This document shows positions 10,921 to 23,125 of a stretch of 64,000 nt of DNA, one piece after another; position 1 is the first letter of the stretch, and every line of letters begins with the position of its first letter. Source of the stretch: Shinisaurus crocodilurus (taxonomy: Eukaryota > Chordata > Lepidosauria > Squamata > Shinisauridae); NCBI GenBank assembly GCA_021292165.1, contig CM037877.1, positions 33,678,197-33,742,196 of the forward strand, in the 5' to 3' direction. The position numbers and the translations under genes are program-made. The notes beneath the pieces are model-generated. The model was not told the DNA's origin and did not search any database. It saw only the letters and a program-made list of their open reading frames with translations.

Positions 10921-11908
10921 AAAAAAAGGAGGGCAGCTCCAAATACAAACGAGTAAGCACAAAGGAGGCTGTCCGCAAAATGGTATTGGAAAATGTTCCC
11001 TATAGTTTCTGGTACTGTTCTGAGGTGTGCCTCTTCTCTCTCTTTCTCCTGACTTGGTAGGAGGCAAGTCTGCAATTTCTTTTGTTTCCAGTACTAAGTG
11101 AAAAGTCATTTTATCTCCCTCCAATGTCCCCAATCTGCTTCAGGCACATGTCATGACTTCAGAATGTTTAGCCTTTCTGGAGATCTCTGGAATGTGTCTA
11201 TAATCCTCTCTCATTTATACCAACTGCCCACTTGTTTTGGCTGTGGGAACACATGGCAGCTCTGCTAATTAACTATGGCAAACTGAGTTTCTTCAGGCCT
11301 TCCTGTTGGCTCCTTTCACATGCTGACAAAATGGGGGAATTCTCATGGCTACATAATAACAACACAGGCTAAAGGATCATAAGTAGGCTATTGGCTGCAA
11401 GAGGTCGTAATTCCATCATAAACCACTAGGCCCTTGTGAGCCACATCACTCATCTTTTCATATAGCAAAAAATAATTTATAGCAGGGGTTTCCAACGTGG
11501 CACCTGTGGGTCCCTCCAGCGGCACCTATGAAGCTCTTCACTTCCTGCCCCCTTCTCAAAAATGTATTTTAAATAAAAGAACCTTGTTAGAGTGCCAAGC
11601 TCTCCTTCCTGTTCCTGAACCTGTCACTGATCAGCTGTTTGGCGGGCAGGAAGAGAAGGAAAGTGTTTCTTCCTGTCCCTGAACAATCTCCTTTCACCCA
11701 CAAAGACCTTTCCCCTTTGCCTGCACTCTCTCTCCACTCCCAGCTGCTAGCCTCCCCCAAATCCCCTTACCTTGTTCTCCCCCCCACCTCTTTACCTTGC
11801 TGTTTCTCCCCACCCAGCCCCTAGCCTTTCTCTTTCTTGCTGTTTCCTCTCCCACCCAGTCCCCAGCCTTGTTCTTTTTCTCTACCTTCCCAGCCGCTCT
11901 CTCATTCT

Positions 11909-11912
<4 letters not shown>

Positions 11913-11940
<28 letters not shown>

Positions 11941-11941
11941 C
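11913..11941 (+). repeat. CA microsatellite
   Basis: Dinucleotide run inside the 11483-12675 hAT element. Confidence 0.9.
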
Positions 11942-12117
11942 ACCTTCCTGGGTGTGGGCTCTGATGGGAGAGGAGAAGCTAGGAGCACCAGGAGGGGAAT
12001 AGAGTAGCTTAGCCTGGGATCAAGGTAGGGAAAACATTTTCTTTCCTTTTGTGGCCGGAGGCTTTTTCCTTTCCTTTGGAGCTGGGGAAAGGTGTGTGAG
12101 GATAGGATGGGCAAAGC

Positions 12118-12183
12118 AATCCTATGTAGGCCTACTCAGAAGTAATTCCCATTGAGTTCCATGTAAGCATGCTTAGGATTGCA
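12118..12183. repeat. gcaatcctatgc-type palindromic repeat
   Basis: Begins caatcctatg, passes through ctactcagaagtaattccca and cattgagttccatg, and closes gcttaggattgca, the reverse complement of its start. Other copies with the same order lie near 22.64, 24.0, 25.29 and 34.1 kb. It is a short, widely dispersed hairpin-like element. Confidence 0.6.
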
Positions 12184-12266
12184 AACTTAAATGCGTATTT
12201 TGTCGTACTCCTGTGGAGTCAAATGTGTGGATTGGCTTTGGAGTTCAGACCCTTCCTCTGCTTGTA

Positions 12267-12508
12267 CAGGCGGTCCCCCGGTTACGAATGAGATATGTTC
12301 CTAAGGCTGTCTTTAAGTCAAATTTGTACGTAAGTCGGAACAGAAGCCGCGCAATGTTTTCAAAGTGTTGCAAAGTGTCGCAAAGTATAGTGTGTGCATT
12401 CTTAAGTACGGACCATTGTATTTAACTCAGATTTTTACATACATGGCGGTCCGTTCATAAGTATGAGTTGTCTGTAAGTCGGGACATTCTTAACCCGGGG
12501 ACTTCCTG
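12267..12508. mobile_element. Tigger/pogo-like MITE
   Basis: Ends caggcggtcccccggttacg and aacccggggacttcctg are inverted repeats flanked by TA on both sides, as for Tc1/mariner-class elements of the pogo/Tigger kind. Internal words gtacgtaagtcggaaca and tgtctgtaagtcggg recur in the copy at 19756-19989. It lies inside a hAT element and so inserted later. Confidence 0.82.
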
Positions 12509-12683
12509 TACTCAGTTTCTTGAGTGAATTGTTTGTCTTGTGACTAGCCAGGCACCACAGCAGCCTCCGTGTGACTAATCCACATTCTCCATGGGAGACA
12601 TTTTGTGGTGGTGCCCAGAGCAGTTTCTCAAATTCCCAAATGTGTCATTGGGTCCAGAAAGGTTGGGGACCCCTGATTTATAG

Positions 12684-14098
12684 CATAGGAAGGACAAAAG
12701 CATTTGAGTGATTCTAGTCAGAGCATGCAATAACTATTGTCCTCTTCTGTAGATTAGTCTCTCCATCAAGTTGAAGGGATTTTCTTCTTCTGGTGAGTCG
12801 TAAATGCTGGACACAAGTGTGACATCCCAGCTCCTCAATAGTATGCCATGGTTCATCATTTGTATTGACCAGTTTTGGCAGTGATGAAATCATCATCGTC
12901 GTCGTAGTAATAATAACTGGAATACGGAGAGAAGTTAATTTTCCCACTATTAACAGACTTTTCTGGAAGTAATCTTACCACCCTGGTATCAATTTGTTTA
13001 AGGGATATATCTTCTTATGTCACTGGAAGAGTTGCCAGATTTTTTATGATTTTAATGCAAACTAGGAAAAAAATGTTGTTTTCCTCTTGAGAGAAGGAAT
13101 CCTATAAACTGTATTCTGTTGTTATAATAGGTTTAACTGTTCTTACGTTTTACATCAATTTTTGCTGGTCCGTGACCATAATGAATGAATGAATAATAAC
13201 AAAAACAGCAGCAACAACAACCTCTTTGGTGATTCCCCAGCACGACCCCAGGAGAGCTTTTGAAAATGTTGCTGCTTGTTCATTTACATTGTCTCCTTTG
13301 TGTTCATTCAAAGCCAGGCACCAAAGTCAATACCACCACCATTTTGCCATCCAATTTGGAGGCAGTGACACAGGGAGGGCTATTTTGGCTATTTTTCGGG
13401 GCTCGAGGAGGAAATAGACAATATGTATTGGGCGGGTGCTTACCTTGTCAGTTGTTCTTGCTGTTTTAAAAAAAGTATTCTAAGTATTAAAAGTGGTCTG
13501 TCTGTCTGTCTGTCTCCTGAGGAGACCCGAGAATGCTGCAGGCAGCTGTTTGCCATTTTCCCCTTAATTGGGTGATTTGCCCTCAGTGACATTATCATGT
13601 AGCCAAATTTGACTGGCATTGTGTCAACATCATGCTCACTCTGTGAATGACTGGATCACTATCTTCACCAATCCAAGAAGGAGGGAAAATAGAGAGCGGT
13701 ATTACACCTCCCGCCCCATCCCAGCTTGATTCGCAAAATAAAATAAAAAATCAGGGAAAGCTCAGGTCATTCCATGCCCAATTAGGAGCTAAATGGAACA
13801 CATTAAACACAACTTCTTCATCCATCACTCATCTTCTAAGGATGTGCACTTTTTCATATGCATTTTTTTAAAAAACAAAAAAACTGCAAAGTCAAGGTTG
13901 GCCATACTATCAACAAGATGAAACAGTTAGTGAGGAGATAAAGGCAGGAATTGGTGTTTTCATGGTGTGGCAAGTCTGTTTAAAGTGATGGCCATAGCAT
14001 GGGGGCAGGTGTGTGTGTGTGTGTGTGTTGCCATTTAGTGCTCCATTTCAGGCAGCACTGTGCATTGTGTAAGGACTGGGTTTTTATTAAGCCATTTG
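12684..14098. other. Unclassified stretch with short simple repeats
   Basis: Contains a GTCT run (13498-13515), a CAA/CAG-rich patch near 13200 and a GT run near 14010-14029. No transposon ends and no credible exon are seen. Confidence 0.45.
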
Positions 14099-14227
14099 GG
14101 GCACAATCCTATGCAAGTTTAGACAGAAAAAAGCCCTACAACTCCCAGCATGCCCCAGCCAGCTGGCTGGGGCATGCTGGGAGTTGTAGGCCTTTTTTTC
14201 TGTCTAAACTTGCATAGGATTGTGCCC
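14099..14227. mobile_element. Almost perfect long palindrome, MITE-like
   Basis: Left half gggcacaatcctatgcaag, tttagacagaaaaaa, tacaactcccagcatgccc is mirrored by the right half, which ends gcataggattgtgccc; the centre is ccagccagctggctgg. The outer ends match the gggcacaatcctat ends of the elements near 21.4 kb. The inner core matches the centre of the hAT-type MITEs. No clear target duplication is visible. Confidence 0.75.
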
Positions 14228-14886
14228 TCTGACAATTATAATGGTAGCTAACTGTTTTTGCAAGTGTGCCACAAATCCTTAAAAATGTGAGTGCATGTCC
14301 CCTGGAGTGGTTTTTGCCTCTCTTCTACTGAGCCACAGAGCAAAGCATGGGATATAGTTCCTGTGGGCCCTTTTGCTCCTGCTCTCGAATGCCACAGCTA
14401 TGCCATATGAGCTACAGATGTCACAGGTTGGCCATGCATGGCACAGGGGTTCTTTGTGATGCTTCAAAAGAAAGAAATGCTCCAAAGGAAAAAATGAAAA
14501 CAAGGGAACAGATATATCTAATGTTTATCCTGCCGTGGTCCCCCCCCCCCCTTCAGATCTGGTCCTCTATGGAAAATATCCTCTTTTGAGCATGTCTACA
14601 GCAGGTGCTGCTGCTACTATTTTGGAAGGCGTGATGTTCAAAGGCCTCCTGATCTGCTAGAGATCATGAGAAAAGTAATGTCTCTTGAATGGTCAGTCAG
14701 TTAATCCACTTAATTCATATGTAGGCTCAAATAGGTTTTGTGGCAGCCACACACACTGCACTTTTCTCTTCCCGCAGACATTCAATAATCTCCAAATTAC
14801 CTATGTAATACATGCAGGCAAATGACTGCCCTACAATGAGGTAGCATGAACAGATGGCAGTGGAGCGGTATAAAAATACTGTAAAT

Positions 14887-14929
14887 AATAATAATAATAA
14901 TAACAACAACAACAACAACAACAACAACC
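14887..14929 (+). repeat. AAT then AAC microsatellite
   Basis: Two adjoining trinucleotide runs, AAT followed by AAC. Confidence 0.9.
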
Positions 14930-15742
14930 CAAAGAACCATGTGGAGAATCAATAACAGGCAGAAAATTTGGCCTACATGTGTCTGTGCATGTGTGCATAT
15001 TTGTAAATGTTTGCATTTGGCCCTCAAATCTTGAGCCAGCATTACATGTGGCTTTTGGGGCCAAAAAGGTTATGTGTCCCTGTGCTAGGGAAACCTCTTC
15101 TCTTTGCAGCCCTCGCTCTGTTCTACTGGAGGACAGTGCTATCAGTCGAATAGAGCTGGCTCAGAAACACACACATTTTGCCCAATACAGCATAGCACAG
15201 CATGGGTAATGTTAGGAACTTTGGTCTAGGTACTGAAGCATGATCAGAGGGTGCCTGGGAGAGATTAACAAAGATGAGGCTAGAGATTTTCCAGAAAAAG
15301 AGTTCTTTTATTAATAAAGTAAAATAAAAGGCAAATTTCAAGGTGAATTACTGAAGGCTCTCCCAAAAGGGAGGAGAGAAAGAGCGGGGGGGGGGGGGAA
15401 TAAAGCAGCAGCTAACTGAAGGTAGCCACAAAGTGATGTTTCAGTGTTCGGAGGAAAAGGCGGGAAGAGTGTTTTGGAAGCTGTTAAGCTCACAAAGGTG
15501 AGAAAGAAGAAGAGAGGTGGTATTGAGATACTGGGCCAGTTCGCATGATCGGTGGCCAGCAGCATGGTGTGTGGTGTGTGCCGGCCGCCAATGTGAATAT
15601 TCAAGCCATGGTGGGTGGTCGCTGCAGCTTATCAGAACCCAAGAACAGCCCATTTGTTCTGGATGGCTTGTTAACACACCTTATACACGCCTCTAATGGT
15701 GACCTTGCTGCCACCCCTAGGGCTCCTTCAGGAGTGCTAGAG

Positions 15743-15863
15743 CAGGGGGAGGTATCCTGGTGCCCTCCAGATGTTTTGGACCACCACTCCCATCAGTCCC
15801 AGTCAGCATGGTCAGGGATTTTGGTAGTTGTAGTCCAAAACATCGGGAGGTTGCCCACTTCTG
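15743..15863. mobile_element. Short hAT-type MITE
   Basis: Left end cagggggaggtatcctgg and right end ggttgcccacttctg are flanked by a perfect 8-bp duplication TGCTAGAG (15735-15742 and 15864-15871). The interior ctccagatgttttggacca and its inverted partner tggtagttgtagtccaaaac form a hairpin. Relatives lie at 33.02, 38.03 and 49.33 kb. Confidence 0.9.
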
Positions 15864-16039
15864 TGCTAGAGGCATGCTGCATCCATCTGCATCCTCTGTG
15901 GGCGTGGTTACCACACCAGGCAAGCTACGTGCTCCGCTAGAGGCCTGGTGTCACTTGTTGGCATGAATAACACAGTTGCAGAAGCACCTCACGTGTGGAA
16001 AAGTTTATACGTAGGTACGTTACTAGTGTGTACTGAGTA

Positions 16040-16487
16040 CAGGGCCGGTGCTACTGCTAGGCAAACTAGGCGGCTGCCTAGGGTGCGTGGCTGAAGAGGG
16101 TGCAGAAACGCTGCGCTCCTTCTGGCCGACTCTTCCTCGCCGCCAGCGTGCTCCTGGCTGCCTCGCTGACAAAGGCACCACCAGGTCAGTGCGGGGGGGA
16201 TTGCGGGCGCTGGGCGGGCTCGGGGTCGCGCTCAGCTTTCCTTGGTGCCTGGAGCTAGGCCGGGTCAGGAGCGCGCGTGGCGGCGGCGACCAGTCCGAAG
16301 ATGCTGCGCGGTGGGCGAGGCCGGCTTGGCAGCGGGGAAAGCGGCTGCCGGAGGCGGCGGGCGGGCGGGGGTGCTGGGCAAGCAGGCATTTCCCGGCTGC
16401 TTTGCTCCGGAGCCCCCCCCGGCACAAGAGGGGGGTGCGCTAAATATAACTTTGCCTAGGGCGCCAAACTGCCCTGCACTGGTCCTG
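16040..16487. mobile_element. GC-rich hAT-type element resembling a CpG island
   Basis: Left end cagggccggtgctac and right end gcactggtcctg are flanked by a perfect 8-bp duplication ACTGAGTA (16032-16039 and 16488-16495). The body is very GC- and CpG-rich (for example gcgcgcgtggcggcggcg), and open frames run through it on both strands only because stop codons are rare in such composition. The element closes with cctagggcgcc, the inverse of its own ggcggctgcctagg start. It is not a promoter. Confidence 0.85.
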
Positions 16488-16495
16488 ACTGAGTA

Positions 16496-18995
16496 CTAGA
16501 TGAGTATTTCAGGAATGAGAAGGAGTATGACAATAAAAATGGATAACATTTAAATACAAAATGTGGGTTTTAGGGGAAATGTTGCAATATGAACTTAAAT
16601 GCATACCATTCTTTGCCAGGGCTTGCCAACAGGTTCTGTGGAAGTGGCTTTCTCATTTGTCGTATGATGAATCCCTTTTTCATTTACCATGAGTCAAGAG
16701 GGCCTCTTTTGCTCTGTCAAATATTGGAGGGTACAACGTTTGTATCCTCCGTCACTTTGTAACTATCGGCATCCATGCTTTCTTGTTTTTAATCTTTTCC
16801 TTTGAGGGCATCTCACACTACAGCACTGTTAGGTATATGTGTGCTTGCATATAAGGCATATGCAATATTCAGTGCACAGTTGCACTATCAAGCCTCTGAG
16901 CCACCCCTTACTGACTGATCACCTTTGATTTACGAGCTGGTCTCCCAGTAACACAAGCCAGTAATCCATTTGCTATTCCTGATTACTGCCAGACATTGGC
17001 TGATGGTTTAAAATGTATATCTGCTCCAATTGCCAGATCATTTTCTTTTCAGAGTCATGCAGCTTGTTTCCATTTAAGGCATAGTTTCACTTTTTTCTCC
17101 CGCTATTGTGTTTGACCTAGTTCTCAGCAGTGAGCAGTTTTCCACATTAAAATTATACTACGCACATCCCCAGTGAAGCGTCTCCACCCCCAGCCCTTGT
17201 TTCCATATTTCCAGACACAGATTACTAGATGTAATTTGCTTTAACTGGATGTCGGTCCTGCTTTTTAACAAGCCAGAGAGGCAGCACTGGAGCATTTCCT
17301 CCCACGCCGTTGGGCACCAAGAGGCTGAAGTAAGATGCCACCTGGTTGAAAGGAAGGGAGCATGCCTGGGGTACAGAGTGTGTTTGCTCAAGGCTTTTGT
17401 AGTTTGTGCGGGGGTCGCAGCGCTATAAAGCACAAGTTAGGCCTCTCCTGTGTCTTGTGTTGCGCTACTTGCTTGTAAATTGCTGTACAGTAACTTAATT
17501 GTTACCTGTCCATGATTCCCAGGGAAGGGGCATGTTGAAACATTCATCTACTCTCATCTCCATGAATGACACGGCAACTGGTAAGTATGGAGCAGATTCT
17601 GTTTATTGTTGCAAATGCCAGTTACATCACTGCATAATGCAAATGTCAAAAGGCCACTCCCACCAAGGGAGAGAGTTTCACAGCTTGTGTCCTAAAGGTG
17701 ATTTGGAAATGTCCACAAGGGAGCGCTCCAGTTGTTGCCAGTGCAAGCGCTGCCTGCCTTTCTCTGGATCTCTACCTCGTCTTTCTCACAGGGCCAGTCT
17801 GGGACCCATTGGGGTTCCCACTGGGGCAGGTAAAACAATGCTGTTGTAATAGCCCTGTGGCCAAGGGAAATAGCTATCTGGGGTTGCCGAGGCACTGCTC
17901 TCCTCTGCCTCTTCAGCTGCAAATGCCCAGACGGGCTTGCCTTGGGGATTTTTGGGACCACTCCAACCCTCCTACCATTCTCTCTTCTGTCCTTGCCCAG
18001 GCTTTCTCATTCCAACCTAGTCCTATTTGCCTTGGTCTGATCCTCTCCTCTGTCCTCCTTGCGCAGTCCCTCTCTTCCTGTCGTTTTAACTTCCCTTCCA
18101 GTCCTGCCCATTCTTATTGCCCAGACTTGCAGCTCTTCTGCCGAGCCAGGCTGGTCTGTGAGCTGTCGGCACCCTGTGGTGATGTCATTTCCTGTGCACC
18201 ACGGCACATGTTCTTCAGCTGTCTCTTGGAGCCCAGTTGAGCTTGGGAGTCCTGACAGCCTCTTATAATACCCCTTTACCAAAGTTCAACCCTGGTAAAA
18301 TTGTGTGAAAAATGTACAAACTCCCCTCAGAGGGATGTGGTGAAGTACTTAAGATGGCCAGCAGTGAGCACACTGGTTTTCTTCTCCTCACTGTTTACCA
18401 ACTGAATGGTATATGGGAACCTTCTCACTGTTTACCGACTGAATGGGACGTGGGAAGAGTGGTAAAGGCAGGCGTGCTTAGTAGCTGGGTTTCCTAACTA
18501 TGTGATAAGGCAATTTTTAAACCATTGAAGGTAAAGCAATTTGTAAACAAGATAGATCCTATCTGATAGAGGAATAATCAATCAACTGGGTGACAGCCTA
18601 TTTTCCTTTCTTCAGTGATAGGTTGTCTCTCATAATTACACAATCAGCTAGCATTCTGGTTTGGTTTAGGCCTGTTCTGTTGCATCCTTAGCATAATGGC
18701 TAATCCAGTCCTGGCTCTAATAATGTTTTTCCCCCAGTATCCCTTTGCTAACTGTCAACCTTTTCAAAACACAGTTAACCATGTGTAAATATTACTTCTC
18801 CTTTTTAGGTCGGCATGGTAAAGGACAATAGCATTTTTGCTATCACAGCAGATGAAAGGCACCTTACTCCCCCTTGGTTACGTGTACTTTTGCTGCACAA
18901 GAACACAACATGTGCCAAAGAAGAACAGATGATCACAATGGCAGGTGGTGTTCAAGGAATCCAATAGCCCTGGAATTTTGTGTGTGCACATGCGG
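16496..18995. other. Unclassified stretch
   Basis: Mixed unique-looking sequence, including a C/T-rich block at 17750-18150 with several overlapping frames that lack any recognised domain. No splice-bounded, conserved-looking exon could be argued for. Confidence 0.4.
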
Positions 18996-19002
18996 GAGGG
19001 GC

Positions 19003-19048
19003 TGTAGGTCAATTATTTTAATGGCAGCATTGCAACTCTTGGCTTTAA
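19003..19048 (+). repeat. Short shared element, copy A
   Basis: A core of 31 bases (19013-19043) matches 26265-26295 with one mismatch, and similarity extends weakly to both sides. The core contains ttttaatggcagcattg. Surrounding sequence is otherwise unrelated and no transposon end is visible. Confidence 0.55.
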
Positions 19049-19180
19049 CAATTTTAGATAGAGATGTTTACTATTATAAACCGTATTCCTTTTAAGGTTC
19101 TATGAGCAAAATAAAGAAAATGATCCTATGAAAGGCAACATGACTGCTTAGATCAAGCTAATGGAATATGATAGCTACGG

Positions 19181-19211
<31 letters not shown>
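19181..19211. repeat. AT microsatellite
   Basis: Uninterrupted TA dinucleotide run. Confidence 0.9.
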
Positions 19212-19214
<3 letters not shown>

Positions 19215-19755
19215 CTCCAATAAACTGCACCAGCTACTGCAGACTTACAGAGCAATCCTAAGTGTGTGCTGCACACTTAGTGTGTTTGGTGGGGGAGTAA
19301 AGTTCTAAAGCCCTCCCAGCTCACACCAGCCAGGGAATGCAATATGTGTGTGGTCTTTATCTTTTTTTCTTCTCTGCTAGTTCTTTTCTTCCTTCCTTCC
19401 TTTCTTTTTAATTCCTCCCTCCCGTTGGTTTCAATGGGAGGAAAAATACCTATGAATCACAATGGCCACAGATGGCAAAGGTATGTGGGGGGTCTGGTCC
19501 TAGGGGAACGAAGGGGCCTTGGATCCAGCAGATCCAAGCCTGCTTCTGCCCTGCCCCTAGAATGTCCCTTTTCAGGGCTACCTCCACCAGAAACACCACT
19601 GGCAGTAGATCTTTGCTCATGGGCCTTTCTGTGGACCTTTCCAGGAGCTGCTAATGGTGCTCCTCTCTGCTGGCAGAGGGACACTTCCACCCCATTTTAA
19701 CCCCCTCCAGCCAGTGGATCTAGGGGTTGGGATTGCTCTGTTAAACTCTCAAGTA

Positions 19756-19989
19756 CAGGCAGTCCCCAGGTTACGAACGAGTTCCATTCTTAAGAATGTA
19801 TTTAAGTCGAATTTGTATGTACGTTGGAACAGCATAGCATTCTATACATTAAAATCGGCATTTACGCAAATTGCGTAGCATACTACGGTAATTACTCTAC
19901 GTAAACGACGTAGCACCGGGAAACCCAGCAGTCCGTTCTTAAGTATGGGTTGTCTGTAAGTCGGATGTTCTTAATTTGGGGACTGCCTG
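19756..19989. mobile_element. Tigger/pogo-like MITE, second copy
   Basis: Ends caggcagtccccaggttacg and ttggggactgcctg with flanking TA on each side. Internal words gtcgaatttgtatgtacg and tctgtaagtcgg match the copy at 12267-12508. Confidence 0.85.
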
Positions 19990-20324
19990 TAATATAAAGT
20001 ATCCAAGGAAGAGAGAATGCAAAGTTCTGGGGATAATGTCTAGGAATGACAGGAACAGTGAATAATTGGTATAAGATTTTTTTTTTTAAAGATAAAGTTG
20101 AAACATTTACAACACAGGCAAAAGTCTGTGCATAAATGAGAACTTTTTAAAAAAAGAAGTCAACACAAAGCCTGCAGACCTGAAAGAGAGCAGGGAAATG
20201 AGCAGTCCCAGGGCATATTCAGTTGAGACCGCAGTGCTCTTTCCAAGGGTAAAAGGAGTAGGGAACATTGCATAAGAGGATAATGAATGTAGTTTAAGGG
20301 CTATTTGGAGCATGGAAAGAACAC

Positions 20325-20740
20325 AAACTTCACTGGGAACATCATTAAAAAAAATAAGGAAATAACGGATTCCTTTTTAAAATGGTGTAAAAAGCAACGG
20401 GCAAAGCTGCACGCTGTGATGATGCCTTGCATTGCAGACGACACATGGAGAAAGGCGAAGGGCACAATTCAGAAAATCCCAGAGTGATGTGGAAACAGGA
20501 CAGAACAGACTTATGAATGAACACATGCAAAACTGACATGGACCAGAAACAGATTGATCCATCCATCTCTGGTTTGCTTTGTATAAAAGCAAATAAAGTA
20601 TATTTCTGCTTTATCAATATGCTGTAAATATACATAAAACTTTATAAATATAGTTGTTTTTACCAATATGCACATATGCAACTTGATTGCTACTTGATTG
20701 ACATGTGCTACTTGATTGACCACCTGCACAATCCAGTGTG
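20325..20740. repeat. Dispersed AT-rich repeat, class unknown
   Basis: The segment with aacagacttatgaatgaaca and cagaaacagattgatccat has a diverged relative at 31885-31945 (ggaacagatttatgaatgac, gattgatctatc). Only these parts align, so the full length of the family is not known. Confidence 0.4.
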
Positions 20741-21156
20741 ACTGCCCGTAACCCTCTGAACTTGGAGGATGATGGGCATCCAGCGACAGGTGGGAGGAGT
20801 GCCCCTGCACTTCTCCTGCCTGATTTTGGCTGTCTAAGTCTTTTACCCTGGCCCATGAGGAGGGGAGGCTAAGGCACTGCCAGGATACATTGTAAATGGG
20901 TGGAGCCTGACTCCTCCCCTTCCGCCCTGAGGAACGCCACAGGACTCCGGCTCTGAGGTCGGTATTCCAACCTTGGAGCCGCAGCCAGCACAGTTCTTTC
21001 CATGCCTGCCATGAGGGTGGAGGGAGGGTGCTCCAGAGTCAGAGTCCCAGCTCCAACCTCGAAGTGCATTTCCAAGGACGTTGCTGGGACTCCGACTTCT
21101 CCTATGGCTGTCTAGACAGAGTCTAGACAGCCATAGGATTATGCCCTCAATAAGAT
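20726..21156. mobile_element. Palindrome-ended element related to 21397-21821
   Basis: Left cacaatcc and right ccataggattatgccc correspond to the ends of the next copy. It shares gaacttggagg, gatgggcatccag, tgggaggagtg and a near-terminal tagacag hairpin (21102-21134). The left end is diverged. Confidence 0.5.
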
Positions 21157-21396
21157 TTCTTTAAACGGGTGAGAGACTTAAGTCCAAATCGTTCAGTATA
21201 GGAACCATCTCCATCTCCATCTCCACATTGCGTACCATTTCTGCCGACATGAAAAACATTTTGGACATGTATCCTAAACAGTGGTTTTCAGTTTTACCTG
21301 GGATTGGTCCTACTATTAGGCAGAGTGAGGCAGCTGTCTCAGGCAGCTTATTGGGGTGTTGTGATTGTGAAAGGGCAGCAAGTTGTTAGTTATTAA

Positions 21397-21821
21397 GGGC
21401 ACAATCCTATATGGGATGGAAGCTTCTGAACTCGGAAGCTTCCAAACTCGGAAGCTTCCATGTATCCAATGTCCTGCTGAGCTGCTGCTGGCTGGATGGG
21501 AGGAGTGATGGAGGCGATCTTTGCTTCTCCGTCCTCCATGTTTTGATTTTTGTCTCTAGATGGGCCTCTGAGCCTGTCTAGAGAGGGTGCACTAGCAGCG
21601 GTGGGGCTGGAGAGACCATAGGATTCCTCATATCCTGGCCTCTCCTCTCCACCCCCCTCCTTGCCCCCCATAATGCCTTCTTATAGACCTCTCCGTGACC
21701 ACTTTTATGACCTTGGGAAGCAGCCAGCAAAGGGGCAGGGGGAGGGATCAGATACCGGACTCTCCCTTCTGAGGTCGTAGCAGTGTTTACAACACTCTTC
21801 CGGGACTATAGGATTGCTCTC
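21397..21821. mobile_element. Palindrome-ended element flanked by TTAA
   Basis: Left end gggcacaatcctat and right end ataggattgctctc. TTAA stands immediately outside each end (21393-21396 and 21822-21825), which is the piggyBac duplication but could be coincidence. The interior includes a gaagcttc triple hairpin near 21420-21460 and tagatgggcctctgagc. The 14.1-kb palindrome, with similar ends, lacks TTAA. Confidence 0.5.
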
Positions 21822-21829
21822 TTAATGTA

Positions 21830-23125
21830 TTATCATTCTATTTTTGCTGGAAGGAAAGAGGTGCTTGTGGGATTGCCTGTCTCAGCTACCTTGGTTTCCC
21901 TAGATACTATGCACCTTGACTAGGGGGTTGAGGGCATAATTTGCTTCTCTGCCTTGGGCAGAAAAATGACTTGGGCTGGCCCGCGTTTTACTACAATACC
22001 TCTAGAACCAAAACCTCTAGAACCTCTACAGTCTATCTACAGCACATGAATAGAAGAATGTTTAAATATAATTAAGATCCAGCTCACCCTGTGTAATTTT
22101 GTTTGCCAGTTCTGAACAGTAAATACTATAGATCTGAAAAGCAATTTCGGATCCTCCTGGCAACCCTCCATCAAACCTCAATTAACTGCCAAATACACAC
22201 CCTTTAGAAAGTCTTCCGTTGTGTGTTATAAATAGGAGCATTTTGCATAGGTCTCTAAGATGCAGAGTCAGAATTCTAGCTGAGAATTAAGACCAGTCCC
22301 ACCCTCACAGACCAGCTCTGCATAATTTGTCCATCACTTAGCCATCTTTAGCCATTGATTATGCAATGGTGCAAATTAATAAGGGTAGGATTTCCAGGAA
22401 GCAGCCTGTCCAGCTTGAACAAATGTTGGCAATCAGTAGTCACGGGAAACTTCAGTTTTAGCTAATTTTGAAAGGGCACTAGGAACAGTTTTTCTTCTCT
22501 TTCTAGAGAATGTCCAAATTGCATCAGCCTTAATGAGTGAAGAATATCCATAGGGATCACCTCAGTGGCCATTATTGTGCTTGGGTTGATGTGATCATGG
22601 TAAGCAAAAACTGAATCTTGAAAGTGAAGCGATCAACCCTAAGCATGCGTATTGCTTGCATGGAGTTCCATAGATTTGGCTTTGAAGTAAGCATGTTCAG
22701 GATTATAACCTGAAGCCTTAAGCACATTAATAGTTGTACTGTACAGTAAGTTGACTGAAGGTTGCTGATAGCAATGTCACCAAAATTAGTATTTGTTGAT
22801 TTGGTGGGTCATAATACTCTCTTCAAATATATGAGGCAAGCATTTATGGCCCCCCAAATTCTTCCCTGGTTTGGGTTTTAATCCAAGTTGGAGAAGGTTA
22901 AATTCTCCCTCCCACCCAATCTACCAACACACCAACTTACCTTCTTCACTGCTTTGGAGAAAGGAAGGGAAGTGTGTCTTCCCCTCTGATACCAACACAC
23001 TACAGTGGATAAACTACCCTACATTTCCTAGCACATCTGGTGCCTGTGTCCGAGAGTGCTGGGTGGGGAGGATAGATACTTCCCTCCAGCCCACTGCTGC
23101 TGCCAGAGCAGTAGGGATAGGTGAG
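21830..23125. other. Unclassified stretch
   Basis: Includes a gcctgtctcagctacc / gcccgcg relic near 21880-21985 and a diverged gcaatcctatgc-type repeat near 22640-22710. No gene is supported. Confidence 0.4.

Larger units (their letters stand above)
11483..12675. mobile_element. hAT element, 1.2 kb, non-coding
   Basis: Left end caggggtttccaacgtggc and right end ggttggggacccctg are flanked by a perfect 8-bp duplication ATTTATAG (11475-11482 and 12676-12683). The interior has C-rich tracts, a CA run (11913-11941) and a complete Tigger-like element at 12267-12508. No transposase frame remains, so it is a non-autonomous or hollowed copy. Confidence 0.9.

Noticed and set aside
16023..16459. Overlapping frames in GC-rich DNA, possible CpG-island first exon
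   Set aside because: The block is exactly bounded by hAT ends and an 8-bp duplication. Low stop frequency is due to GC content.
17499..18240. Candidate exons around 17.5-18.2 kb
   Set aside because: Several overlapping frames of 60-180 codons on both strands with no domain, no consistent splice sites and C/T-rich composition.
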